Assembly (NCBI GenBank): GCA_951813605.1 | Contig: OX638379.1 | Coordinates: 3,980,062 to 4,044,061, forward strand | DNA length: 64,000 nucleotides | Source: an uncultured Bryobacterales bacterium | GTDB lineage: Bacteria > Acidobacteriota > Terriglobia > Bryobacterales > UBA6623 | Reading direction: 5' to 3' | Shown: positions 34,190-42,629 of the stretch, piece after piece | How positions within the stretch are numbered: position 1 is the stretch's first letter | How the letters are laid out: each line of letters opens with the position of its first letter | Made by a program: the position numbers and the translations under genes | The notes under the pieces: generated by a model | Databases searched by the model: none | What the model saw: only the letters and a program-made list of their open reading frames with translations | Told to the model about the DNA's origin: nothing

Positions 34190-34865
34190 GCCCGTGATTC
34201 GAGCCTTGGGGCTCGGCAAGACGTTCCGCAGCGGAGAGCAGCAGCTGACGATCTTCTCTGGCCTGACCTTTCAAATCGAGCCAGGGGAGAGCGTCGCCCT
34301 GGTCGGCGAGTCCGGGGCCGGCAAGTCGACCTTGCTGCACATCCTCGGCGCGCTCGAGAAGCCGACCGCGGGCAGCGTCTCGTTTAGCGGTGCCCGGCTA
34401 GACTCCCGGAACGAGGCCCGACTGGCCGATTACCGCAACCGGCACATCGGATATGTCTGGCAGAACTGCCATCTTCTGCCGGAATTCACCGCGCTGGAGA
34501 ACGTGGCCATGCCGATGCGCATTCGCGGTGTTGCCGAGCGGACCTGCCATCAAGCTGCTCGGAAATGGCTGGAGCGGGTCGGCCTCGGAAATCGAACCGG
34601 TCATCAGTCCGGAGAATTGTCGGGAGGCGAACAGCAGCGCGTGGCGATCGCCAGGGCACTGGTTTCCGAACCCAAGCTCCTGCTAGCGGACGAGCCTACG
34701 GGAAATCTCGACGAGCGGACCGGCGAGTCGGTCATGAGGATGCTGCTCAAGCTTGTGCGCGAGGAGAACCTAGCGATTCTAGTCGCAACCCACAACCCGG
34801 CCTTCGCCTCGCTTTGCAACCGGGTCTTTCGCTTCGAGCACGGACGGCTCCGCCAGTCAAGCTAG
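34182..34865 (+). CDS. LolD/MacB-type ABC transporter ATPase
   Basis: This 227-residue ATPase of the lipoprotein-release/macrolide (LolD/MacB/FtsE) class has Walker A GESGAGKST, Q-loop VWQNCHLLPEFTALENVAMP, signature LSGGEQQRVAIARAL, Walker B LLLADEPTGNLD and the H-loop ATHNP. The ATG at 34182 overlaps the aroK stop. LolD usually sits next to its permease (LolC/E or a MacB-like FtsX protein); here the next gene is the convergent recD2, whose stop overlaps by 4 nt. The permease must therefore be elsewhere. Confidence 0.88.
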   Translation: MPEPVIRALGLGKTFRSGEQQLTIFSGLTFQIEPGESVALVGESGAGKSTLLHILGALEKPTAGSVSFSGARLDSRNEARLADYRNRHIGYVWQNCHLLPEFTALENVAMPMRIRGVAERTCHQAARKWLERVGLGNRTGHQSGELSGGEQQRVAIARALVSEPKLLLADEPTGNLDERTGESVMRMLLKLVREENLAILVATHNPAFASLCNRVFRFEHGRLRQSS

Positions 34866-37105
34866 TAGCGCGCACCCCTGTCCGCAGCGCCGGGAAGCAA
34901 GGGGGCCGTCTCCGAACGCCTCGTCGCGACGTCGCGCAACCACTCCCCTAGCTTGGAGCATCTAACAGACCGCGACGCCGTTCGGACGGCTCTACGCACC
35001 GCACTCCGCTGGCCGACCACAACCACGAGCCGCTTCCCGCGAGTGATGCCGGTGTAGATGAGATTTCTCTGCAGCATGACGTAGTGCTTGTTCATGACGA
35101 TCAGCACCACTGACGGATACTCCGATCCTTGGCTCTTGTGGATTGTCGTGGCATAGGCCGGCACCAAGGTGTCGAGCTCGCGGAAAGAGTACTCCACCTT
35201 GCGTCCATCGAAATTCACTTCCAGCGCGCCCTGCTCTCCGTCGAGGCAATCGATGAAACCGATGTCGCCGTTGTATACGTCCTTTTCGTAATCGTTCTCG
35301 ATCTGCATGACTTTGTCGCCGCGCGCGAAACCCCAGCCGAACCTCTCGACTCTCTCGGACTCGGCTGGGTTCAGAGCGGCTTGGAGCTCGAGATTGAGCG
35401 CCTTCGCGCCGACGCCCCCCCGATTCATCGGGCACAGCACCTGGATGTCGCGAACCGGGTCGAGATTGAACTTCTTGGGAATGCGCTCCTGGACTAGCTG
35501 GAGGGTTCTTCGCACCGCCTTTTCGGGCTCTTCGGCGGGCACGAAATAGAAGTCGCTCTCGCCGTCTGGCCGGCCCATCTCGGGAAGCTGGCCTTTGTTG
35601 ATGCGGTGCGCGTTGAGGACGATGCGACTGCGCGCTGCTTGGCGGAACACTTCGAGCAGTCGCGCAACCGGCACAACGCCGCTATCAATCAAATCGCCGA
35701 GGACCCTGCCGGGCCCGACGGACGGGAGCTGGTCGACATCGCCGACAACCAGCAGTGCCGACTCTGCGGGCAGAGCCTTCATGAGCGCGTACATTAGCGG
35801 CACGTCGACCATCGAGGTCTCGTCGATTACAAGCAGCCCGAAGTCCAGCCGATTGCCGCGTCCGCGACGAAACTTCCCCCGTGCCGGATCGAATTCGAGA
35901 AGCCTGTGAATGGTCTTGGCTTCCATGCCCGCCGTCTCGCTCAGCCGCTTGGCGGCCCGCCCGGTGGGCGCGCAGAGACCGATCTCGACGCCCTTCGCCG
36001 CGAAAATGCGCAATATGGCGTTCACAATTGTGGTCTTCCCCACACCTGGACCGCCGGTGATCACCATCGCCTTCGAACGGAGCGCCAAGCGCACCGCCTC
36101 CGCCTGGCTCTTGGCCAGCTTGATCCCGAGCTGGCGCTGTATCCAAGGCAGCGCCTTGTCCGCGTCGACGGGCGGCCATGGCGGCCGACCGCGCACCAAG
36201 GCTCCAAAGGCGCGGGCGATACCTTGCTCGGCCCTGTAGAGACTGGCGAGAAAAACGCACGGCTTCTCGGCGACCGCATCCTCGACAACCGTCCCGTCCG
36301 CGATTTCGGACCGAAGGGCCGTCCCGGCCAGGCCGGCAGGCACGTCGAGCAGCTGATGCGCGGCTCTCAACAGATCGTCTCGGGGCAATCCGCAGTGCCC
36401 TTCGCTTGTCGCCTCGCGCAGGACATGGCGGATTCCCGCGCGAATCCGCACCGGGGAGGCAGGATCGATCCCGAGTTTCATGGCGATGCTGTCGGCCACG
36501 ACGAATCCGATGCCCCTGATGTCGCGGGCCAGCCGGTAGGGATTTTCCGACATCACCTGCACGGCACCCGTCCCGTAGGTCTTGAAGATTCGCGTCGCAC
36601 GCGCCGATCCGACGCCATGGCTGTGCAGGAAGATCATGATTTCACGCACAACCTTCTGCTCGTCCCATGCGGAAATGATTCGGCGCGCGCGCACAGGGCC
36701 GATCCCGGGAACCTCGCGCAGGCGCTCGGGCTCGTTCTCGATCACGTCGAAGACGCTGTCCCCGAAAGTCGCAACCAGCTTCATGGCGTAGACCGGTCCT
36801 ATGCCGCGGATTGCCCCCGATCCGAGGTATTTCTCGATGCCTGCCCGAGAATTCGGCTCGGACGTCTTGATGTAGGTCGCCGCGAACTGCCGGCCGTGCG
36901 AGCGGTCGTTCACCCACTGGCCGGTAGCTGTGAGCCACTCTCCGGGATTCACGGAGGGCGCACGACCGACGACGGATTGCAAGTCCCGGTGACCGCGCGC
37001 TTGCACCCTTAGCACGCAAAAACCGTTGTCGGCGTTGTGGAAAACCACCCGCTCGATCCGGCCGGACAGCAATTCGCCCTGGGCCGTGTTCGGTTGCTGC
37101 TTCAC
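34862..37105 (-). CDS. recD2: RecD2-type superfamily 1 DNA helicase
   Basis: This 747-residue 5'-3' helicase has the long N-terminus of RecD2 (not RecBCD-associated). An OB-like start (GRIERVVFHNADNGFCVLRV) is followed by tandem HhH motifs (YLGSGAIRGIGPVYAMKLVA and LREVPGIGPVRARRIISAW). Motor motifs are GGPGVGKTTIVNAIL (Walker A), IDETSMVDVPLM (Walker B), VGDVDQLPSVGPG, FRQAARSRIV and the C-terminal YATTIHKSQGSEYPSVV and YTGITRGKRLVVVVG. It acts in DNA repair and replication-fork maintenance. Convergent with the ABC ATPase and divergent from folD. Confidence 0.95.
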   Translation of the reverse strand: MKQQPNTAQGELLSGRIERVVFHNADNGFCVLRVQARGHRDLQSVVGRAPSVNPGEWLTATGQWVNDRSHGRQFAATYIKTSEPNSRAGIEKYLGSGAIRGIGPVYAMKLVATFGDSVFDVIENEPERLREVPGIGPVRARRIISAWDEQKVVREIMIFLHSHGVGSARATRIFKTYGTGAVQVMSENPYRLARDIRGIGFVVADSIAMKLGIDPASPVRIRAGIRHVLREATSEGHCGLPRDDLLRAAHQLLDVPAGLAGTALRSEIADGTVVEDAVAEKPCVFLASLYRAEQGIARAFGALVRGRPPWPPVDADKALPWIQRQLGIKLAKSQAEAVRLALRSKAMVITGGPGVGKTTIVNAILRIFAAKGVEIGLCAPTGRAAKRLSETAGMEAKTIHRLLEFDPARGKFRRGRGNRLDFGLLVIDETSMVDVPLMYALMKALPAESALLVVGDVDQLPSVGPGRVLGDLIDSGVVPVARLLEVFRQAARSRIVLNAHRINKGQLPEMGRPDGESDFYFVPAEEPEKAVRRTLQLVQERIPKKFNLDPVRDIQVLCPMNRGGVGAKALNLELQAALNPAESERVERFGWGFARGDKVMQIENDYEKDVYNGDIGFIDCLDGEQGALEVNFDGRKVEYSFRELDTLVPAYATTIHKSQGSEYPSVVLIVMNKHYVMLQRNLIYTGITRGKRLVVVVGQRSAVRRAVRTASRSVRCSKLGEWLRDVATRRSETAPLLPGAADRGARY

Positions 37106-37203
37106 GTGGTCGGCCAGCTTTCGTGGGGCCGCGGGCGATCACAATCGGACGGCGGCTCCTCTGACACTAACGCACAGACAGCAACGGCCGGGCAACTGCC
37201 CGA

Positions 37204-37240
37204 ACTGGTTCGCAGGCCAGCGATGCGTTCGCGAACCAGT
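37204..37240. repeat. 10-bp perfect inverted repeat between recD2 and folD
   Basis: ACTGGTTCGC (37204-37213) is mirrored by GCGAACCAGT (37231-37240) across a 17-nt spacer, in the 220-bp gap between the divergent recD2 and folD starts. Each half could be one arm of an operator, or the whole a stem-loop in either leader. It is about 65 nt upstream of the folD -10 box. Confidence 0.45.
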
Positions 37241-37303
37241 GCCGGCATTCTTCGAATGTCCCGGGCGGGCGTTTCAGGGATGAGCTCGCTGGCCGGGCTC
37301 GTT

Positions 37304-37312
37304 TGCTACGAT
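37304..37312 (+). promoter_or_regulatory. Extended -10 promoter of folD
   Basis: TGCTACGAT matches TGnTAnnnT and ends 13 nt before the folD ATG, giving a leader of about 7 nt. No Shine-Dalgarno sequence is seen. Confidence 0.4.
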
Positions 37313-37325
37313 TCGATTCTTCGGC

Positions 37326-38270
37326 ATGGACGCGCGCATTCTCGATGGCAACGCGATTCGCGACCGAGTGCTGGCCGAGCTGGCGTCCGAGATCGCAGGG
37401 TCCGCTAGGCAGGGCGTCGTGCCGGGCCTAGCCGCCGTCCTGGTAGGAGATGACCCAGCATCGCGGATTTACGTTCGCAACAAAATCCGGGCTTGCAACC
37501 GCATCGGCGCGTTCTCGGAAACAATCCGACTGCCTGCGAAAACGAGTACCGCCGAGCTGCTTGCGCTGGTCCAGGAGCTCAACGGAAGGGACGATATCGA
37601 CGGAATCCTAGTGCAGCTGCCGCTGCCACGCGACGTCGACGCACAGCAAGTCCTGTGCAGCGTGGACCCCGAGAAAGACGTAGACGGCTTCCATCCGGTG
37701 AACGTAGGCAGGCTGGCGAGCGGGCAGCCGGGGATGGTGCCCTGCACTCCTCGCGGCCTCATTGAGATATTGAAGCGCAGCGCGATTCCCATCAAGGGGC
37801 GCCATGCTGTCATCGTCGGACGCAGCAACATCGTCGGCAAGCCCGCAGCGATGCTGCTTCTAGCCGAGCACGCCACGGTGACCATTTGCCATTCGAGGAC
37901 ACGGGATCTTCCCGCGGTCTGCCGACGCGCTGACATCCTAGTGGCCGCGTTGGGGAGACCGGCTATGCTGACCCGCAAGTACATTCGCGAGGGCGCCGTC
38001 GTTCTGGACGTCGGCATCAGCCGCTTGCGTGACGAAGCGGAGGTGGGCCGACTGCTCGCCCACGCCCCGAATCGCCTGGCGAGATTCCGCAAGACGGGTA
38101 GCGCGCTTGTCGGGGATGTTCATCCCGGCCACGTGAGAGAGGTAGCCTCGGCGTTCACGCCGGTGCCCGGCGGCGTCGGCCCTCTTACCATCGCGATGCT
38201 GATGTCAAACACGCTGGAAGCGGCGAAGCGACGGCGGCAGCCGTCCTATGACGCCACTGCGTTTCCATGA
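37326..38270 (+). CDS. folD: Bifunctional methylene-tetrahydrofolate dehydrogenase/cyclohydrolase
   Basis: This 314-residue enzyme interconverts 5,10-methylene-, methenyl- and 10-formyl-tetrahydrofolate. Signatures are VGDDPASRIYVRNKIRACNR (with the catalytic Tyr-x3-Lys), DDIDGILVQLPLPRDVDAQQ, PEKDVDGFHPVNVGRL, PCTPRGLIEILKR, HAVIVGRSNIVGKPAAMLLL, LVGDVHPGHV and TPVPGGVGPLTIAML. It is slightly longer than the usual 285-300 residues because of a C-terminal tail. It also links to the PanB reaction, which uses methylene-THF. Its TGA overlaps the rsgA ATG. Confidence 0.96.
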   Translation: MDARILDGNAIRDRVLAELASEIAGSARQGVVPGLAAVLVGDDPASRIYVRNKIRACNRIGAFSETIRLPAKTSTAELLALVQELNGRDDIDGILVQLPLPRDVDAQQVLCSVDPEKDVDGFHPVNVGRLASGQPGMVPCTPRGLIEILKRSAIPIKGRHAVIVGRSNIVGKPAAMLLLAEHATVTICHSRTRDLPAVCRRADILVAALGRPAMLTRKYIREGAVVLDVGISRLRDEAEVGRLLAHAPNRLARFRKTGSALVGDVHPGHVREVASAFTPVPGGVGPLTIAMLMSNTLEAAKRRRQPSYDATAFP

Positions 38271-39226
38271 GCCTCGCCCGCTACGGCTGGGAGCCGTTTT
38301 TCCAGCGTCAGGCCCTCGACGCGGGCAGGTCGATTCCCGGGCGGGTCCGCCTGGCTACCGTCAGGAGAGCGCAAGTCTACGCATCGACAGGAAGGGTGCG
38401 TGTCAGCGTGCCTCGCAATGTCGGCCCGGCAGTCGTGGGCGACTGGCTGCTGTTCGATCCCCGCAAGCGGATCGCCACCCGGGTGCTGAAGCGTCGCAAC
38501 GCGCTTGCGCGAAACCGACCGGGACATGCAGCAAAGCGTCAGATTCTGGCATCGAATATCGACGCGGCGCTGATCGTGACTGGCTTGGACCGTAATGTGA
38601 ACGCGCGCCTAGTCGAGCGCTACTTGGTTTGCGTTCGGGAAAGCGCGGCGAAGGCCGTCATAGTGCTCAACAAGGAGGACTTATGCCCCGGGGCGAACGA
38701 GGTGATCCGTAGCCTGCGGGAAGCCGACCCTAGCCAGCCCGTCCTTGCAGCGAGCGCCGTTACAGGCACCGGCCTGAAGGAACTTGAGCAGCACCTGCCG
38801 AGTGGCGGAACGATCGCCCTCGCGGGGCCCTCCGGAGGGGGGAAATCGTCTCTAGTCAACGCGTTGCTGAACAGAGAGCATCTGCGAGTGGGCGCCGTGC
38901 GCGAGAGAGACCGCCGCGGCAAGCATACGACCACGCGACGCGAGCTGGTGGTGCACCCAAAGGGGTGGCTGCTGATGGACCTGCCGGGAATTCGCGAGCT
39001 CTATCCGTGGAGCCGACCCGAGACCGTCGATGAGGTCTTCCCTGAGATCGACCGACTGGGCCTCGACTGCTATTACCGCAACTGCCGCCACGAAAGCGAG
39101 CCCGGATGCTCCGTCCGCAAAGCCGCGGAGGAGGCAAGGATCGACGAAGGACGCCTGAAAAGCTATCTGGAACTGCGCCGCGAGCAGGAGATGCTAATCC
39201 GCAACCTGCAGGAGTCTCGTGCCTGA
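38267..39226 (+). CDS. rsgA: Ribosome small-subunit biogenesis GTPase RsgA
   Basis: This 319-residue circularly permuted GTPase assists late 30S maturation. An N-terminal OB fold (PGRVRLATVRRAQVYASTGR) precedes the G motifs in permuted order: G4 VLNKEDL, then G1 GPSGGGKSSLVNALLN, switch region GKHTTTRREL and G3 DLPGIREL. The C-terminal zinc site is C-Y-Y-R-N-C-R-H-E-S-E-P-G-C. It starts in an ATGA overlap with folD and is convergent with the SPOR-domain gene. Confidence 0.95.
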   Translation: MSLARYGWEPFFQRQALDAGRSIPGRVRLATVRRAQVYASTGRVRVSVPRNVGPAVVGDWLLFDPRKRIATRVLKRRNALARNRPGHAAKRQILASNIDAALIVTGLDRNVNARLVERYLVCVRESAAKAVIVLNKEDLCPGANEVIRSLREADPSQPVLAASAVTGTGLKELEQHLPSGGTIALAGPSGGGKSSLVNALLNREHLRVGAVRERDRRGKHTTTRRELVVHPKGWLLMDLPGIRELYPWSRPETVDEVFPEIDRLGLDCYYRNCRHESEPGCSVRKAAEEARIDEGRLKSYLELRREQEMLIRNLQESRA

Positions 39227-39244
39227 CGGAGCCCGGCGTCCAGC

Positions 39245-39949
39245 TCAGAACTTGCGCACCATGGGGTGGAAGCCATCCTCGGTGAGCCGAGCCTTGGCGG
39301 ACGCCGCGTCGGAGTCGTTGCTGAAGGGCCCTACGTACACTCGGTAGAGTCCGTCGTTGTTGGCGGGCTGGATCCGAGCCGGGAAGCCATCGTTCCGCAA
39401 CCGGTCGACCAGGTCCTTGGCGTTCTTCCTAATGCCCAAGGCGGCCACTTGATAGTGGATCCTCTGACCTAAGGAAGCGGCGGGCGCAACCCGTGGCGCG
39501 GACACGTTTGGCGGCGATGCCGGAGCGGGGCGAGGCTTGGCGGGCGGCGTTTCCGCCGCCGACATTGCCGCGGGCCTAGGCTTGACTCGCACAATGGAGC
39601 CGTCCCTCGCCCTCGAAGGGGTCGCCGGTTCGCTCCCGGTCGGTGCAGCAGCAGACTCGGGAACGGAAGGCGTCGCTTGCCTGGGCGCTGGCGAAACGGC
39701 CTTGGGGCGATCCTCCTCCAATTCGTCTAGCAGGACCTTGGGAATCGCCACCGGCTCGTCGTGCGGGTCGGCGCTCTTCTCGAGGAACGCGAGCAAGCTC
39801 GGCTCTCCCCGCAGCGCCCGCCTATGACCGCTCTCGTGGGCGACGAAATACGTGCCTCCCAGGACAGCCCCGGTGAACAGGACAAGCACGCAAGCCTGCT
39901 TCAAGCCGAACGCGACTTCGATCTCGTCCTTGGCCTTTTTCCGGGACAT
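39245..39949 (-). CDS. SPOR-domain membrane protein
   Basis: This is a 234-residue protein with a short cytoplasmic start, one membrane helix (FGLKQACVLVLFTGAVLGGTYF), a long Pro/Ala-rich periplasmic linker (about residues 80-155) and a C-terminal SPOR domain: HYQVAALGIRKNAKDLVDRL, GLYRVYVGPFSNDSDAASAK. SPOR domains bind denuded peptidoglycan glycan strands at division septa, so a role in division or envelope growth is likely. It is last in the nfeD-slipin-SPOR run. Confidence 0.85.
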   Translation of the reverse strand: MSRKKAKDEIEVAFGLKQACVLVLFTGAVLGGTYFVAHESGHRRALRGEPSLLAFLEKSADPHDEPVAIPKVLLDELEEDRPKAVSPAPRQATPSVPESAAAPTGSEPATPSRARDGSIVRVKPRPAAMSAAETPPAKPRPAPASPPNVSAPRVAPAASLGQRIHYQVAALGIRKNAKDLVDRLRNDGFPARIQPANNDGLYRVYVGPFSNDSDAASAKARLTEDGFHPMVRKF

Positions 39950-39992
39950 GCCCAGATTTTACCGTAGTGCTACAAAAATTCCAGTCTTTGTT

Positions 39993-40760
39993 TTAAGCTT
40001 TCTCGTGGCCTTCGGCATCTGCCCACCTGGAAAGCCCCTTGAAAAGGTCGACCGGCAGCGGCAGCACGACGGTGGTGTTCTTCTCTGCGCCGATCTCGGT
40101 CAACGTTTGCAGGTAGCGAAGCGTGATCGAGGCCGGCTGCTCGCTCAGCGTCGCGGCGGCGTCGGTCAGCTTCTGCGCCGCTTGCAGCTCGCCGTCGGCG
40201 TGGATAACCTTCGCGCGACGCTCGCGCTCGGCCTCGGCCTGACGGGCTATGGCGCGGATCATCTGCTCGGGCAGGTCGACATGCTTGACCTCCACGGCCT
40301 GGACCTTGATGCCCCAGGTGCCGGTCTGTTCGTCGAGCGTCGCCTGCAGGCGGGAGTTCAACTTCTCTCGCGCGCTAAGCAACTCGTCCAATTCGGCTTC
40401 TCCCAGCACAGACCGAAGTCGAGTCTGCGCCAGCTGCGAGGTGGCATGGACATAGTGCTTGACCTCGACGACTGCCTTGGCGGGATCCAGGACACGGAAA
40501 AACACGACCGCGCTGACCTTGACGGTGACGTTGTCGCGGGTTACTACGTCCTGCGAGGGGACTTCAAGGGTCTCGACGCGAAGCTGTATGCGCACTATCC
40601 GGTCGATGGGCCGGAACACCAAGATGAGTCCCGGGCCCTTGGGCCGGGGCAAGAGGCGGCCCAGACGAAAGATCACGCCCCGCTCGTACTCTGCGAGGAT
40701 TTTCACGCTGTTGATGAGGTAGAGGGCCACAATTGCTAGGGCAACTAAGGTGAAGTTCAT
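39993..40760 (-). CDS. Slipin (SPFH/band 7 membrane protein)
   Basis: This 255-residue prokaryotic stomatin has an N-terminal hairpin helix ([20 protein letters not shown]), the SPFH core ([40 protein letters not shown]) and an oligomerising coiled coil ([20 protein letters not shown]). AAGGAG precedes the ATG. Slipins are regularly encoded with NfeD membrane serine proteases, as here, and may be cleaved by or scaffold them. Confidence 0.92.
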   Translation of the reverse strand: MNFTLVALAIVALYLINSVKILAEYERGVIFRLGRLLPRPKGPGLILVFRPIDRIVRIQLRVETLEVPSQDVVTRDNVTVKVSAVVFFRVLDPAKAVVEVKHYVHATSQLAQTRLRSVLGEAELDELLSAREKLNSRLQATLDEQTGTWGIKVQAVEVKHVDLPEQMIRAIARQAEAERERRAKVIHADGELQAAQKLTDAAATLSEQPASITLRYLQTLTEIGAEKNTTVVLPLPVDLFKGLSRWADAEGHEKA

Positions 40761-41023
40761 GCGAGGCTCCTTGCTGGGTTGGCGAACCGTCCCGGCATTG
40801 CTCCGTCTCTCCGCGAGGCTCCGCTGACTGCCTCCAAGACGGTTCCGGTACTGCTCAGAATACTAGGCGGGCCCAGGGAAATCAAGAACATCCGAGTTGC
40901 CGTCCGGGACTCTCCCTCAATCGAGCTCCCCGTTTCGGGGGCTTTTCGCTGGGGCGCGCCCTCGACCGCGCGAGCCAAGCCTCGCAGCCGGTCGGCCTCT
41001 CCAAGACGCGGCAGCGGGTGGCA

Positions 41024-42367
41024 TCAGCTCGCAGTGCCCCGCTCCGGCAAGCTCTCGTGGGGCTCCACTTCGAGTTTCATGCCATCGACGGACACTACCC
41101 GGACCTTCTGCCCCGCGGGCACTGCCGAGCCTGCCCGCGCGCTCCAAAGCTCGCCGTGCACGAACACCGTGCCGCCCGGTTCCAGCGCAGTCCGTGCCTC
41201 GCCGATCTCCCCCACCATCGCCTCGCTGCCTGTCACCACCTTGTAGCGGAAGGATCGAATCGCCAGCTGCAGCAGGAATACGCTGATCGCGGCGAAGGGC
41301 AGGGTGATTCCGATTGCGGGCACCCACCCGATCTGCAGTTCGGGCACATCGGTGTCGACAAGGATGACAATCCCCATGACCATCGCCACGACGCCGCCCG
41401 CGGCAAGGATCCCGTTCACCGGCGTGACAGCCTCGAGAACGAAGAACCCCAATGCGAGAAGGATCAGCGCGACGCCGGCGATATTGATCGGCAGCAGCGA
41501 CAGCGCCATCAGCCCGACGATCATCAGGATCCCTCCGAGCACGCCCGGGAAGATCAGGCCAGGATTCGTGAATTCGATATAGACTCCCGCCAGGCCGAGG
41601 ACCAAGACCAGCAGCGCGAGGCTGGGGTTGATCAGCGGAAGCAGGGCGCGCTGGCGCAGGTTCGGAGCGTACGTGTACAGCTGCGCGCCGGACAAATCGA
41701 GAGTCTGCTCCGTGCCGTCGAAACGGACGACCGTCCGTCCGTCGAGTTGCGCGAGCAAGTCGTGGACATCCTGCGCGATCAGGTCGATCAAGTTCGCTTC
41801 GAGGGCATCCTGCTCGGTGAATGACTTGCTCTCGAGGACAGCTTCCACCGCCAGTTCGCTGTTTCTGCCGCGCTGGTCGGTGACCGCGCGCAACGAAGCG
41901 GCCGTGTCGTTCTCGACCTTCTGCTTCATGGGCCCCTTGATCTCGCCCCCCCACGCCAAGACGGGCTGCGCCGCCCCGGTATTGGTTCCTGGGGCCATCG
42001 CCGCAACATCGGCCGACACGAGAATGATGAAGCCGGCGGACGCGGCATGCCCCCCGCTTGGCGTCACGTAAGCGATTACGGGCACCTTCGAGGCGAGAAT
42101 CTCCTGGACGATCTCATTGGTCGGGTCGAGCAGCCCGCCCGGAGTGTTCATCTGCAGCACGACCGCCTCGTCACCCGCTTCCCCGGCTTGGCGCAGCCCC
42201 TCGGCTACGATCTCGCGTGTCAGCGGATGCACGATCGTGTCCAAGTCGAGCACCAGGACACGCGCCGCACCGGCCGCCTCGGACCGGCCAGCCAAGAGCC
42301 CAATTGCAGCCAGCGCCGCACAGAGCGCAGCTCTCTTGGGAACGGTCAGTGCTGGCAGCCGACGCAT
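41024..42367 (-). CDS. NfeD-family membrane serine protease (ClpP-like)
   Basis: This is the 447-residue full-length (NfeD1b) form. A signal peptide (RAALCAALAAIGLLAGRSEA) precedes a ClpP-class protease domain with MNTPGGLLDPTNEIVQEIL and SGGHAASAGFIILVSADVAA, which carries the nucleophile Ser. About four membrane helices follow (LLPLINPSLALLVLVLGLAG, VLGGILMIVGLMALSLLP), then an OB-fold C-terminus (GEARTALEPGGTVFVHGELW). It cleaves slipin-type substrates in relatives. The start was chosen at 42367 for the signal peptide; TACACT ends 9 nt before it. The 263 nt to the slipin gene hold no supported gene. Confidence 0.88.
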   Translation of the reverse strand: MRRLPALTVPKRAALCAALAAIGLLAGRSEAAGAARVLVLDLDTIVHPLTREIVAEGLRQAGEAGDEAVVLQMNTPGGLLDPTNEIVQEILASKVPVIAYVTPSGGHAASAGFIILVSADVAAMAPGTNTGAAQPVLAWGGEIKGPMKQKVENDTAASLRAVTDQRGRNSELAVEAVLESKSFTEQDALEANLIDLIAQDVHDLLAQLDGRTVVRFDGTEQTLDLSGAQLYTYAPNLRQRALLPLINPSLALLVLVLGLAGVYIEFTNPGLIFPGVLGGILMIVGLMALSLLPINIAGVALILLALGFFVLEAVTPVNGILAAGGVVAMVMGIVILVDTDVPELQIGWVPAIGITLPFAAISVFLLQLAIRSFRYKVVTGSEAMVGEIGEARTALEPGGTVFVHGELWSARAGSAVPAGQKVRVVSVDGMKLEVEPHESLPERGTAS

Positions 42368-42612
42368 CGCAACCCCAGTGTAGTGCAGCCTCGCATGCAT
42401 CCAAACCGCCGCAAGCGATCAGCGAGCCACGAGGATGCAAGGGCAGCGCGTCCAAGCCACGTTCTAGGTGCCGACCGCCGCACCGGGCCTTCCAGGATTG
42501 CTCGCAGCTTGCCGGGCCGGGCACGACGCCGGCCGCCGCAACGCATCCGCCCGCGACCAGCCGCGGAACTGGCCCGCCGTCCCGCGGCAAGCCCGGTTCT
42601 CAGCTTTGACCC

Positions 42613-42618
42613 TAGAAT
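42613..42618 (+). promoter_or_regulatory. -10 box upstream of the RsbU-type phosphatase gene
   Basis: TAGAAT ends 11 nt before the ATG at 42630, giving a leader of only about 5 nt. No clear -35 or Shine-Dalgarno sequence. The 42368-42612 gap otherwise shows no gene. Confidence 0.35.
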
Positions 42619-42629
42619 AAGAGGCTTCT

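Noticed and set aside
40761..41023. 73-codon minus-strand frame between nfeD and slipin
   Set aside because: No ribosome site, no recognisable motif, and codon content resembles random GC-rich DNA.
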